Positions 24,006-34,161 of a stretch of 64,000 nucleotides of DNA are shown in pieces. The position numbers were made by a program, and so were the translations under genes. The notes under the pieces were generated by a model. The model worked only from the letters and a program-made list of their open reading frames with translations, was not told where the DNA came from and searched no databases. This DNA is from Daucus carota subsp. sativus. Taxonomy: Eukaryota > Streptophyta > Magnoliopsida > Apiales > Apiaceae. Within the stretch, counting starts at the first letter, position 1; every line of letters starts with the position of its first letter. The stretch is taken from assembly GCF_001625215.2 (NCBI RefSeq), contig NC_030383.2, forward strand, positions 4,352,779-4,416,778, given 5' to 3'.

Positions 24006-27000
24006 ATGTCATCGTCGGATCCAACAATTTCTCAGCCACCAAAGGCATCTTCCGACGATGCAGCTAAATCTAAAGTTGATGAAGACAAGCAAACGCAAGT
24101 TGTTCACGACGATTCCACCAAGTCCATGTCTCAGGATCCTCCGCATTCCAGTGGAGTCATTCCAGATCCAAAACAAGATGACACTGATAAGAAAGAAGTG
24201 TCTGATAAAGATGTAGTCGATACTGCAGATCCGAAAGCTGATAAGAAGGAAGTGGCTGATGAAGGTGCTGACGAAGGAAAAGATCGAATTGACCAGGCTA
24301 AACTAGTTGAAGCTCCTCAGCAGTTGAAAGAAAGCATTCCAGCTACTCAGGAAAAAGATGATAAGCCGCCTCAGCAGTCCGACGAGAGCATTCCATCTCC
24401 TGGAAAGAAAGATGATAAGCCGCCTCAAGAGATAAATGAGAGCATTCCAGCTCCAGGAGAAAAAGATGATAAGCGGCCTCAAGAGACGAAAGAGAGCATT
24501 CCAGCTGATGATAAGCCGCCTCAAGAGACGAAGGAGAGCATTCCAGCACCCGGAGAAAAAGATGATAAGCCGCCTCAAGAGACGAAGGAGAGCATTCCAG
24601 ATCCTGAAATAAAAGATGATAAGCCGCCTCAACAGACGAAAGAGAGCATTCCAGCTGATGATAAGCCGCCTCAAGAGACGAAGGAGAGCATTCCAGCTCC
24701 TGAAAAGAAAGATGATAAGCCGCCTCAAGAGACGAAAGAGAGCATTCCAGCTCCGGGAGAAAAAGACGATAAGCCGCCTCAGGATACGAAGGAGAGCACT
24801 CCAGCTTCTGAAAAAAAAGATGATACGCCGCCTCAACAGGCGGACCAGAGCATTCTACCTCCCGGAGAAAAAGATGATAAGCAAAAACAAGTGATTGACG
24901 GCGATATGAAAGATTCAACCTCTCAATTACCTCAACAATCTGACGACATCGCTCCTAACACAGCTCCGTTAGAAGGAGATAAGCAAACAGAACTTGATGA
25001 AGATGCTGATAAATCAGTTTCGCAGAAACAGGATGAAGAAATCACTCCGGATCCAGATCAGGAAACCGGTGACAATTCTGATGATTTCGCTGGTCAATCT
25101 GTGGATCCAGTTCCAACAATTCAGAATGCTACAGATGACAGTGATTCTGGACCAGTCGCAGATGATGCTCTAATAGTATTGGTTCGACGCGAACTAGAGT
25201 ACATACGAGAGACTGCTAACAAGTTGAATGATTACGGAGACATCGTTGAACAGAGTCTAGTAGGTTCGGGTGATAAAATTAAAGAGCTTGATATTAGCTT
25301 GATTGAAGCAGTTGAGGATAAAGATAGCGACGAGGTAGGTAAAGAAAAACGAATTAGAGATGTTCAGAAAGAGATTCGTATCTTCAAAAAGCATCTAAGG
25401 AAATTGAAGCTCATTATACCTCCAAAATTCAAAGTGAACAAGGATGATATACCGGAGCTGAAGAAGTACTTGAGCGAGTTAACGCAGAATGTGAAGCTGT
25501 ATACCAGTGACAATAAGCAGATTTTGGGGAAACTGGACCTGTTCAAGGAGAAAATAAATCATGAGTACAGATCTGCGTTTAAAGATTTTCAGGCGCGGTA
25601 TGAGAAGCTTGATTACAGAATGAAGTTGTGTTTGCTTTGTTTTTCTGCAATTCCGGAGCATGAGGTGATTAAAAAGAGGCTTATGGTGTACTGGTGGATT
25701 GGGGAAGGTTTTATATTCCCGGAGAAGTTGGAGAAGTCCGAGACACCAGGAGAAAAGAAACCAGATTTGGAGCAACTGGGAGCTAAAGTCTTTGATGATC
25801 TTTTAAAACAGCAATTCATATTTTCTGCTGATGGCAAGGATAGCCAGGAAGTTGATAATTGTAAAATGTTGCCTTTTGTGCGCTGGGCGGTTATATACAT
25901 GGCGCAGAGAGCTAAGTTTTTTGAGTTTGATCACGATGGGAGCCCAATAGAAGACTATACTTCTTGTTTCAGGGCGTGTTTATCTGGCAACGGATTAGAT
26001 ACTCAGAAGGCTCCTGATCTTGAGAAACTTCATATGTTGTTAAATGTTAATGAAGCGATTCTTGAGTTAAAGCCCGAATGGCTGTTGAAAATGAGAAACA
26101 TTAGTATACTTTGTTTGGGAAGGTGGCAGGCTGCATCAGAACATCATATTGAAGTTGAAGATACTAAATTCTTGCAAGCTTTGAAGAATATGATACATTT
26201 GAGGTATCTTAGTCTTCAAGGGATTTCACGAATTACTGAGCTTCCTAATTCTGTTTCGTGTCTGACAAAGCTGACTATGCTTGATCTAAGGGCTTGTCAC
26301 AATCTTGAGATTATTCCTCGTGATATTGGCTCACTCAGGATGCTCACATACTTGGACTTGTCGGAGTGCTACCTGCTAACACAGATGCCTCGAGGGTTAT
26401 CAAAACTTGAGAATCTAGTAGTTCTGAAGGGGTTTTTAGTCGTGGAAGATCCAAAGAAGGATAAGATTTGTACTATTGAGGACTTGGCTAAATTAAAGAA
26501 ACTCAGAAAACTAAGCATCTTCACTGGTGTGGAGGCCTTTCCTAGTTCAAAAGATCTAAGTGCTTTTCAAAAATTTGAAGTGCTCAATAAGCTTAAGATA
26601 GTCTGGGGAGGAAAGAAAGCAATCAAAGGCGAGTCTGGTCAAACAACAGCTGAAGGAGGTGCCACAACAGGGGTTTCTAGCGTAGAGACCAGCAAAGACA
26701 TTGGGAGAAAACTAATCCCTGATGTGATGCCTAAAAGCAAGAGAAGTTCCAGAAAGAATGCATTGGGGGTATCAGACAGTTCAAACTCAGGCCTTCCTAA
26801 GCAACTGCAAAAGCTCGACCTTCAATGTTATCCTCTGGAATCAGCACCAGAATGGCTGAAGCCTAAGAAATTGGAGAACTTAAAGAAACTGTACATCAGA
26901 GGTGGGAAACTCCGCGATCTGAATCTTACAAATGACGACTGGGAGGTCGAGCCTTGGAATGTAGAGACTCTACGTCTCAAGTACTTGACAGGATTGGGAA

Positions 27001-27137
27001 TGAATTGGACTGAACTGCTGGAACTGTTTCCTAAATTAATTTACTTGGAGAAAGTGAGATGCACAAAGCTCACCCTATTCCCTTGCAACGATAAAGGAGT
27101 CTGGATCAACAGGGCGGAACTTTCCAAGAAGGTATAA
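24006..27137 (+). CDS. NLR-related protein without NB-ARC: repeat-rich N-terminus, winged-helix-like segment and LRRs (1043 aa)
   Basis: Intronless, from ATG at 24006 (MSSSDPTISQPP) to TAA at 27137. Residues 1-385 are acidic and disordered, with an 11-unit Pro/Glu/Lys repeat at 103-292. From about residue 386 there is a helical, coiled-coil-like segment (RRELEYIRETANKLNDYGD and a KEIRIFKKHLRKLKL stretch). Residues about 532-570 hold a winged-helix-like block typical of RPP13-like NLRs (LCLLCFSAIPEHEVIKKRL, then YWWIGEGFIFPE). LRRs start near residue 727 (HLRYLSLQG, LTMLDLRAC, LTYLDLSEC) and resume near 935. No P-loop, kinase-2 or GLPL motif is present. From memory it resembles the RPP13-like 4/At5g45520 type. 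It may be a helper or regulator of the divergent P-loop gene; this is inference. Confidence 0.8.
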   Translation: MSSSDPTISQPPKASSDDAAKSKVDEDKQTQVVHDDSTKSMSQDPPHSSGVIPDPKQDDTDKKEVSDKDVVDTADPKADKKEVADEGADEGKDRIDQAKLVEAPQQLKESIPATQEKDDKPPQQSDESIPSPGKKDDKPPQEINESIPAPGEKDDKRPQETKESIPADDKPPQETKESIPAPGEKDDKPPQETKESIPDPEIKDDKPPQQTKESIPADDKPPQETKESIPAPEKKDDKPPQETKESIPAPGEKDDKPPQDTKESTPASEKKDDTPPQQADQSILPPGEKDDKQKQVIDGDMKDSTSQLPQQSDDIAPNTAPLEGDKQTELDEDADKSVSQKQDEEITPDPDQETGDNSDDFAGQSVDPVPTIQNATDDSDSGPVADDALIVLVRRELEYIRETANKLNDYGDIVEQSLVGSGDKIKELDISLIEAVEDKDSDEVGKEKRIRDVQKEIRIFKKHLRKLKLIIPPKFKVNKDDIPELKKYLSELTQNVKLYTSDNKQILGKLDLFKEKINHEYRSAFKDFQARYEKLDYRMKLCLLCFSAIPEHEVIKKRLMVYWWIGEGFIFPEKLEKSETPGEKKPDLEQLGAKVFDDLLKQQFIFSADGKDSQEVDNCKMLPFVRWAVIYMAQRAKFFEFDHDGSPIEDYTSCFRACLSGNGLDTQKAPDLEKLHMLLNVNEAILELKPEWLLKMRNISILCLGRWQAASEHHIEVEDTKFLQALKNMIHLRYLSLQGISRITELPNSVSCLTKLTMLDLRACHNLEIIPRDIGSLRMLTYLDLSECYLLTQMPRGLSKLENLVVLKGFLVVEDPKKDKICTIEDLAKLKKLRKLSIFTGVEAFPSSKDLSAFQKFEVLNKLKIVWGGKKAIKGESGQTTAEGGATTGVSSVETSKDIGRKLIPDVMPKSKRSSRKNALGVSDSSNSGLPKQLQKLDLQCYPLESAPEWLKPKKLENLKKLYIRGGKLRDLNLTNDDWEVEPWNVETLRLKYLTGLGMNWTELLELFPKLIYLEKVRCTKLTLFPCNDKGVWINRAELSKKV
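24312..24881 (+). repeat. In-frame minisatellite, 11 units of 54 or 42 bp
   Basis: Eleven contiguous units encode residues 103-292. Nine units are 18 residues long (type PPQETKESIPAPGEKDDK). Two units are 14 residues long (type PPQETKESIPADDK) through loss of four codons. The array is Pro-, Glu- and Lys-rich and probably unstructured. Units 5 and 9 are identical in protein, suggesting recent slippage or unequal exchange. Confidence 0.95.
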
Positions 27138-27770
27138 GCGCAAGCATTAGCCTCCTCAACCAGCATTGTTTTCTTATCCAAATCAAGTTATTTATTGAAT
27201 GATGTAAATTGTTTCTTTATTATTATGTACTTGTGATATGTGAGCTGTGTGTTCTTGTGAATCATGCAATCGTTCTTCGCTTCCCTTCCCTTGTACTGTA
27301 GCTGATTCCTGCAGCAAGAGGGTGAGGGGAGCAGGAATGCAAGCATGAGCATGTGAGTATTTGAATTCCCATTTATTTGTAAATTGAAAAGAGGTTGGAA
27401 ACACTAATAAATAATAGTTTGGATCCATGATTACCAAACTATCTGCTGAAATCGGAGCTTGACTAGTTATCATATGAACTTTGTCTTGTTGATTATGTTA
27501 TTTGGACATAGTTGATTCCAGGGTTCTTTCTGTGTTCAATCTTATAGCTCACTCTATCACAAATACTGTTAAATTTGATCATCATCTTAGTGCTCTGTGA
27601 CATCTAAGGTTAGGTCATGCATCTACCTCTGTATTACAAAAGATTTCATTTGTTACCTGTCATTTATCTACTGAGGATCTTAAATCTCGTCCCATCTGTT
27701 CTCTATCCAAACAAAGTAAGTTGTCATTTTTTATTAAGCAGTAGTCGTGCTTAAAAAAAATGATAACTAA
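27138..27770. other. 3' flank of the plus-strand NLR-like gene
   Basis: Probable 3' untranslated region followed by AT-rich sequence. No gene is supported. Confidence 0.4.
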
Positions 27771-28090
27771 GAGCATCTCCAGCGAAGTCCTAACATGTTC
27801 TTTAAATATATAATAAAATATCCAATTTTCACGGGATCACTACATTTTATTGAATAGAAACTCCAACAACATTCCTCATTTATATTCCCTATTATTATTA
27901 TTATAACATTATATTCAACCTGTAATAAGGAGAGAGAGAAAGGAGAGAAAGAGTGTGAAAAGATAGAGAAATGAATATTTTATTGTGCAAAATAGTATGA
28001 GGAATGGTTCCACAATCCTTAAAAATGAGGAATGAAGTTGGCCTCCTAACTTTTTAAGAAAATGCTAGGACTCTGCTGGAGTTGTGTTTT
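27771..28090. mobile_element. Tourist-like MITE (GAGCATCTCCAGC type), right end approximate
   Basis: The left end GAGCATCTCCAGCGAAGTCC follows TAA (27768-27770). The right arm reverse-complements to ACAACTCCAGCAGAGTCC. The exact right terminus and second TAA are not clear. Same end-type as the element at 11084. Confidence 0.6.
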
Positions 28091-28118
28091 GTGTCATATT
28101 CCCTATTATAATAGCTTA

Positions 28119-28506
28119 GAGCAAGCTCAATGCAATTCCCTATTTTCAACCCCTAAAATATTATATAATAATGATTACCTAAAATATAGGGGACCAAAAA
28201 GTTGTTTTGCTCCAATGATATTCCCTATATTGATCCCCTATATTTCAAATTCACATATGCAATTGAAATAGAGAGAGAAATTACAATGGTAAATGACAGA
28301 AAAACAAGAGGATATATGAGCTGGTGATGACATGGAGAATATAGGGGTTTGCTTTTTCATCCCTCAAATAAGGGGTTGAACTTTCTCTCACCTAAAATAA
28401 GTGAGGGATAAGGAGTTGCGTTGGAGTTGTGTTTTTTGTTCTCAATCCTCAAATATTGTGCATGTAGACTAAATATAAGTAAGGAGTGGGTGCATTGGAG
28501 TTGCTC
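28119..28506. mobile_element. Tourist-like MITE (GAGCAAGCTCAATGC type), 388 bp
   Basis: Left GAGCAAGCTCAATGCA and right (reverse complement) GAGCAACTCCAATGCACC. The flanks are TTA (28116-28118) and TTG (28507-28509), a slightly decayed 3-bp duplication. The inside repeats CCCTATTT and CCCTCAAATA words. Confidence 0.65.
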
Positions 28507-28772
28507 TTGGGACACCATATAGCTAAGCTGCTGGAGATCCTTTAATAATATGATATCCCTGTTTTCAATTATACTGAAAAAGTTAAGCAGTAACCAAAGC
28601 ATATTCCAAGAAATTCACACATTCCATAGCTCACACAAGCACAACACAAAGTGCTAATAATACAAAGTTAATAAAAATACTTAAACTCAGTCTCTTAATC
28701 AAACACTCCAATCTTCACAAAATGTTTAACTCACATCACACACATTAACACAAACACACAGAGCAAAATCCA

Positions 28773-30468
28773 TTAACCGGATGAGTAAAATAGCTTGCGC
28801 TGTATATACTGCAGCGGATTGAGGATGAGATCCCAGCCCGTCCCTTTGCACGAAACATATAGGAACATCTCCCGCTTATTTACTGCTTGCAATGGTCTCG
28901 CATTTTCATTCTGCATTAAGTTACAATCATACAAGTAAAGATTAAAGGCCTGTAAATTTTAAAACATGAAGAACATGTGGGTACTTACACCATGAACAAC
29001 ATTAAGAAGGAGGTCAACTTGTCTTCTTGAAACAGTCCTTATCTGGAGCAGTCGATTCAAAGGTAAAGACACAAGTCAATTAGTTGGAGGATAAGATTCA
29101 ATGATGACAATCAAAAAAGATAGAAAAGAACGAAAGATAGCTATATATAGTAAAGTAACTTGTACTTGATTTTTGAAAACAATAGCTGACTGTTTATATA
29201 TGCCGAAATTCTTTTGGTCAGATGATATCTCTCTTGTTCTTTTTACGGGATGTCGAGAGTTCGAATAAACTAACCTTCCTCTGGACAGTCCAGATGACGC
29301 CTTCACTACAAGGCGGAGTAGTGAGCGAACCCGTGTATCTATAAAAACTCTCGTCATCATGGCACGTAGTATCACTGGGATTTATGATCCCCGGGAATGT
29401 TTCATTTACATTTGTCTCCACCATAGTCTTCAAGTATCTCCTCAACTGGATCCCAAAACATACAACTTTGTGTTTAGTTTATATATAAGATGCATTTAAT
29501 TTACAAACCTGAGCTTCTGCTTAATGCGAACATATACGATTAAATATATATGTACCTTGAATAAAAATGGATCATTTCGGCCGATTTTGTAAAGCACACT
29601 GATCACAGCTATCTCGTTGGTGTCGCTGTTAACATGGACCGCATGTCGCTCCAACTCATATCTGTTCATAAATATAATAAATTCGGATATTACGCAGCAG
29701 AAACATGGCAGAGGAACATTGTTTTTTTATACATATAAAAAATTATAAAAATTAATTTAGACCCGATAAAATTGTTATAATTAAATTTATTTTTATATTT
29801 ATGTAATGAATTCGAACGATGTTAATATTAATAAATCGGAACCTCTTGCCCCGAATGGTGTGCTCGGAGGGTGCATGCCAGTGAACTTGTTGGAGTCGAT
29901 ATTCCACGCCATTGATCTCAATTGATCCTGCATCACCCTTCCATTCAAGCTGCAATTTCAAATTTCAACACCGAGTAATGTGTATGATTAGGGCAATGCA
30001 TGCAGGTGATGTGTAAATTGATTAGAGATCTTAAGTAATTAATTTCGATAACTTACTGCTACATCATGCCCTCTATTTAGAAGAGTGGTAAAAGAAGGCT
30101 GGTATTCTGCATACACTACATCCGAATCTGAAACTAATTTAACCGTGACGTTCGTCAGATCAACCGGAGATTGCATTTTACCCTTCTTGCATAACGCCCA
30201 CTCTGGTTTCAGATTCCCCCACTCGCTAGGTCCCCTCCCGCTGTCTTCATCATAGTCATATTCTCCGTGCCCGCTAGCATTGTAGCCTCGTGGATACGGT
30301 TCTGTTGGAAACGTGAGTTTAAGTTATTGGTAAACATTTATAAGTGTGAATATTAAATTTATTATGTTAACGTGAGGACTTACTGATGAATTCTTGAGCT
30401 TCATTGGTTGCTGCATGCAAACTTACGATGAGCATAATATGCCCCAGGACGACCAAAATGGACTTCAT
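28773..30468 (-). CDS. Alpha carbonic anhydrase (nectarin-3/ACA7-like), copy 1
   Basis: Seven exons: 30468-30384, 30301-30057, 29949-29843, 29661-29556, 29445-29275, 29042-28989 and 28910-28773. All have GT-AG borders and keep frame, giving 301 aa. Residues 1-24 are a hydrophobic signal peptide, so secretion is expected. The enzyme hydrates CO2 to bicarbonate with a zinc ion. The ligands are His133 and His135 ([11 protein letters not shown]) and His152 ([10 protein letters not shown]). Also kept are the proton-shuttle-like His (NRGHDVA), the Glu of PSEH, the Thr-containing SLTTPPCSEGVIWTV block, and the Cys pair expected to form the fold's disulfide. The C-terminus runs past the usual fold to LFYSSG. 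A TATA box at 30541-30549 supports the start. Two paralogues follow at 46349 and 55237. Confidence 0.92.
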
Positions 30469-30540
30469 TTTTGCAGCAACAAGCAAGCTAGTAATCGTTC
30501 GTCTCCGGACTATATGGACTATAATGTCTAGTTCAGAGGG

Positions 30541-30549
30541 TATATATAG
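30541..30549 (-). promoter_or_regulatory. TATA box of carbonic anhydrase copy 1
   Basis: A TATATATAG-type box on the minus strand, 73 bp upstream of the start codon. Similar boxes precede the other two copies. Confidence 0.5.
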
Positions 30550-30877
30550 AGCTGCGTAAACGGTAAAGCTAGCTAGGTTATGCTCGAATACTTTTGAATA
30601 TTATATATACCGAAATCTTATGTTTTTTTAAAAAGAAATTACCAGAAAAAATGTGACCAGTACTCTGGTAAGTTAATTATATTGTTGGAATATTATAAAC
30701 CTTTTAATCTAAAAGTTATCGAATTAAAACCCGATCGAGGTTAGATTTGAAATTGCATCAATTTCTTATTTTCAATTTGTCTCGTTAAGAAAAAAAAATG
30801 TTGTTCTTATTCTTATATATGAACGTGTACCACGAAATTGTTCACAAATCTGTGCCAACTAACACTACTCACGTGTT

Positions 30878-31709
30878 AACAATAATTTGTGACATATCGT
30901 TCTCTCCCCAGCTGCCTCTCCTCTCTTCCTCTTCTACTAGGGTTTGTCTTTTTTCAAGTAAATCGAAGGGCTTCCACTGGTTTTCTCCGGTGGAAAGCCC
31001 CAACCCTTTTATTATCTATTTTTACTCTCGTTAATTTATTTTCAATAAAACTCAATCTTTTGGGTGTTTGTGTCTCTCCTCTTGGAGTGTGTGGTTGTGT
31101 CTCTCCTTTTGGAGTGTTTGTTATGTTTTTGTTTAGTCATGATTGGGTTGATTTCGTGTTGGATCAGTTGAAAACGAGTTTATTGATATTTTTGGTGATC
31201 TATAAAAACTGTATCGAATCTGAGACGGTGGTGATTATTGCAAGAGCTCACCTTTCACAATCAAAGATTATTCATCATTTACGGGTTTATACTTTCGACA
31301 TGTCTATAGCTGGTATCTGGCATGTAGATAGCTGGGGTGCCTTCGACAAGTCTATAGCTGGTATCCGGCATGTAGATAGCTGTGGTGCCACTTCTCCAAT
31401 CTCGATTTATGCGGTTGGTGTTTCTGAACATTGGGCTATCAATAGTTTTTATGTGATATGGTCAATTGCGATGTTACTGTTTCCAGAGATTTTGGTGCAA
31501 TTTGGATCGCTTGGGATGTTTTTGATTTCGTTCTTAGCTTCAAGAATTATTGAATTCTATCTGTTAAACGATCAGGAAACAAATCATCTAATTGTTTTTA
31601 GCATGCTATTTGTTTTACCACCTGGTTGTATTGACAGTTGGGGGTTTGTCCCGACTGTATTATATTCGAGTTAATAAAATCTTCTTGCATTTGTAAAAAA
31701 AAAAAAAAA
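30878..31709 (+). mobile_element. Poly(A) retroposon with 17-bp target duplication, type 1
   Basis: AACACTACTCACGTGTT occurs at 30861-30877 and again at 31710-31726, directly after a run of about 16 A residues. This is a target-site duplication from target-primed reverse transcription. AATAAAAT lies just before the tail. Near the 5' end GGGCTTCCACTGG and CCGGTGGAAAGCCC form a strong hairpin (30968-31001 region). No reverse transcriptase motif was seen, so it is a non-autonomous SINE-like or LINE-derived element, or a retrocopy of a non-coding transcript. A 261-codon open frame inside resembles no family I know. Confidence 0.75.
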
Positions 31710-32095
31710 AACACTACTCACGTGTTTAATAATATATTCATTTTTAATTTGAAATTTGTAAGCGTGTACAAAAGACTTTTTATTGATATAGAGATATATT
31801 TAAAATTTTAATTAAATTATTACAAATTATTATATTATTGCGCGTAGCAATAAATCATAAAATAATGTTCAAATTCAGCTCATCAAGACCAACTTACATT
31901 AATCAACAAATGTATTTCAGTTCATTTGCAATCGTCCCTGCAAATTTAGAGGTGCTTGTTTTGTGTTAAAGTGATTGAAATGTAATCACACTCAGACAAT
32001 TATATTCACCGGTTTGGTGTCAAAATAATATATGTTTTTATTTTTTAACGTAATTTGAAATATAAAAGACATATTTTAATACGTATCATTTTTTT

Positions 32096-32230
32096 TTTTG
32101 ACAAATATGGCTTATAGCCTTACAAATTAGTATCTGTTCTAAGATATTCTCGAGATGAGCCAGGGTCGAACCCAAGACCTGGGACGACAGAGGATAAGCC
32201 CTTAACCACTAGGCTATCCAACCGTGCTCA
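32096..32230 (-). mobile_element. tRNA-derived SINE with 17-18-bp target duplication
   Basis: Read on the minus strand it begins GAGCACGGTTGGATAGCC. It has a polymerase III A box (TAGCCTAGTGG) and B box (GGTTCGACCCTGG) and ends in TTTGTC plus an A tail. TTAATACGTATCATTTTT-like duplications flank it at about 32077-32094 and 32231-32247. It is too short and unpaired to be a functional tRNA gene. Confidence 0.85.
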
Positions 32231-32325
32231 TTAATACGTATCATTTTTAAATATTTTTGATAAATAACATTTTGATATTTAGATTTTTATTCAGTAAAAA
32301 GCTAAAAATATATATATATATATAT

Positions 32326-32942
32326 AGGCCAACATTCCAGAGAGAGAATCCTTATGTGGAGTTACATAGTGCGCTACTATAAATCATCAATTTTATTATA
32401 AATTCTGTTATAGAATACATATAAAACGTGATTCTAATATAGAATACTATAAAATAAATCTATTTTAAGTAATTTAACACTTAAAATTTGATTAAAAAAG
32501 TATATTTTCGAAACTGATTCTACAACAGAATAATTCTGGATGATTATTTTTCTGTTATAGAATCCTATAAATCATCAATTTTATTATAAATTCTGTTATA
32601 GAATACATATAAAACGTGATTCTAATATAGAGTACTATAAAATAAATTTATTTTAAGCAATTTAACACTTAAAATTTGATTAAAAAAGTATATTTTCGAA
32701 ACTGATTCTACAACAGAATAATTCTGGATGATTATTTTTCTGTTATAGAATCATGTTAAGATATTGCATAATTTTAGATGATCTTTGGAATAAAAAAAAT
32801 TGTATAACTTCATTTTCGGTTTAATAATCAAAATTTGCAATTATATTTCATAAAAAATATAATAGAATATATATTATGTATATATTTATAATGATGTGCT
32901 ACGTAACTCCATATAAGAGGGTATGCTATGGAGTGCTACCCT
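32326..32942. mobile_element. Long-TIR element in a TA microsatellite, 617 bp
   Basis: The left end AGGCCAACATTCC leads into TTATGTGGAGTTACATAG. The right end in reverse complement, AGGGTAGCACTCC, leads into TTATATGGAGTTACGTAG. The two arms match imperfectly over about 50 bases. Both sides are TATATATAT tracts, so the target duplication cannot be measured. The centre is the 188-bp tandem duplication. The superfamily is uncertain, possibly Mutator-like. Confidence 0.65.
32377..32752. repeat. 188-bp near-perfect tandem duplication
   Basis: Units 32377-32564 and 32565-32752 differ at only a few bases. Each starts CTATAAATCATC and ends CTGTTATAGAATC. Words such as CTGTTATAGAAT and ATTCTACAACAGAAT recur in both directions within each unit. 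Confidence 0.95.
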
Positions 32943-33196
32943 ATATATATATATATTTTTTACAACTCAAATTATTTGTAGAAAATGATATTTTTTTTTG
33001 AGATATCCCCGAAAGATCGAAGTGAGTAAAAATCAAAATCAAATATATTTAAATTTAAGATCTACATATATTAGATTGGGCTTTTCATATACTTACAACC
33101 CTCCTTTTAAAGTAACATGTCTCAAATATTTGTTTTTCATGAAATACGCCCGCGTCAAATGAATATTAGCTATTAGGTATCCTATCCTATGATTAA

Positions 33197-33906
33197 AAAC
33201 GCCTAAAATTTGATGCCTCTGATCCTAATTCTCTCTGGTCTCTAACCTTCTTTTTTAGTAGCTGCTGGGGGCTTCCATCGGTTTTCACCGGTGGAAAGCC
33301 CCGAATCTCCTAATTGTTTTGTTTTTCTTGTTAGTTTTTGAATAATACATCTTCTCGGGAAACTTAGATCTAAAATCATCGGAGATCTCGCTGTCTCTTT
33401 TTCAAGCGGGTGAGTTTCAGTCCGATTTCTCTTATTTTTGTGGTTCTGCTCCGGATCTATTCTCGGGAGAATTCTTAGATCTAAAACCATCAGAGATTTC
33501 GTTGTCTTTCTTTTTTGTTTCAAGCGGGTGGATTTTCGTCCGATTTCTCTTGTTTCTGTGGTTCTACTTCAGATCTAAGGCTGTTTTCTCTCCCGGTGAG
33601 AGTTTTGTTTTTCGCTTCTTAATTGTAAGCGGGTCTTGATTTGATGATGAAAGTTTGTATGGATACACCGTTTTGGTCGATAGCTCAAACGATAGCTCGA
33701 GGCATGATGAAGAGGGTACCAATAAATCAATGAGGATGCATGAAGCGGGTACTTGTATTTGTATATACATTTTTTTTCAAAATATCGTTTAACTGTGTCT
33801 TTATGAGAACAGGTGATTGCAATTTACTATTTGTTCGACTCGATCATTGGTGTGGATGCCGTATGGCTTTTTATTATTAGATTAACACATAAAAAAAAAA
33901 AAAGTT
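33197..33906 (+). mobile_element. Poly(A) retroposon with target duplication, type 2
   Basis: TCCTATGATTAA is found at 33185-33196 and again at 33907-33918, just after an A-run (33890-33903). Near the 5' end lies GGGCTTCCATCGG and CCGGTGGAAAGCCCC (33267-33303 region), the same hairpin as in the retroposon at 30878, although the rest differs. A block around ATCTAAAATCATCGGAGATC recurs about 120 bp later, so the element has internal duplications. No coding capacity was recognised. Confidence 0.7.
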
Positions 33907-34068
33907 TCCTATGATTAATATAACACAGAAACTATTGGAATAAAATATTGAATAAATATTTATGCAAAAATCCCCTCCAACAATCTAAAATCTTGGAAAG
34001 GTAGGGTTAACAATATTAATGACTTTCTTTTCGCTACATAATTTTCATATTCTTTACAAAACACAAAT

Positions 34069-34161
34069 AGAAATGTATTGGGATTGACACAAAAGAAAAT
34101 AAGAAGAAGAAATGTATTGGGATTTTGTCAGAAAAGAAAAGAAAAAGAAATGTATTGGGAT
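34069..34161. repeat. Three spaced copies of AGAAATGTATTGGGAT
   Basis: The 16-mer occurs at 34069-34084, 34108-34123 and 34146-34161 with A/G-rich spacers, a period of 38-39 bp. It lies in intergenic sequence just left of the Pack-MULE. Confidence 0.9.

Noticed and set aside
16252-24881. Regular repeats that might suggest a CRISPR-like array
   Set aside because: The units are contiguous, without spacers, and encode protein in the host gene frame. This is a plant nuclear window.
24303-24918. Minus-strand frames of 177 and 191 codons with repeated Leu/Arg/Ser units
   Set aside because: Antisense shadows of the 54-bp repeat array in the plus-strand gene. No start context or homology.
32096-32230. 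A tRNA gene
   Set aside because: A and B boxes are present, but the acceptor stem does not pair and an A tail with target duplications follows. It is a SINE.
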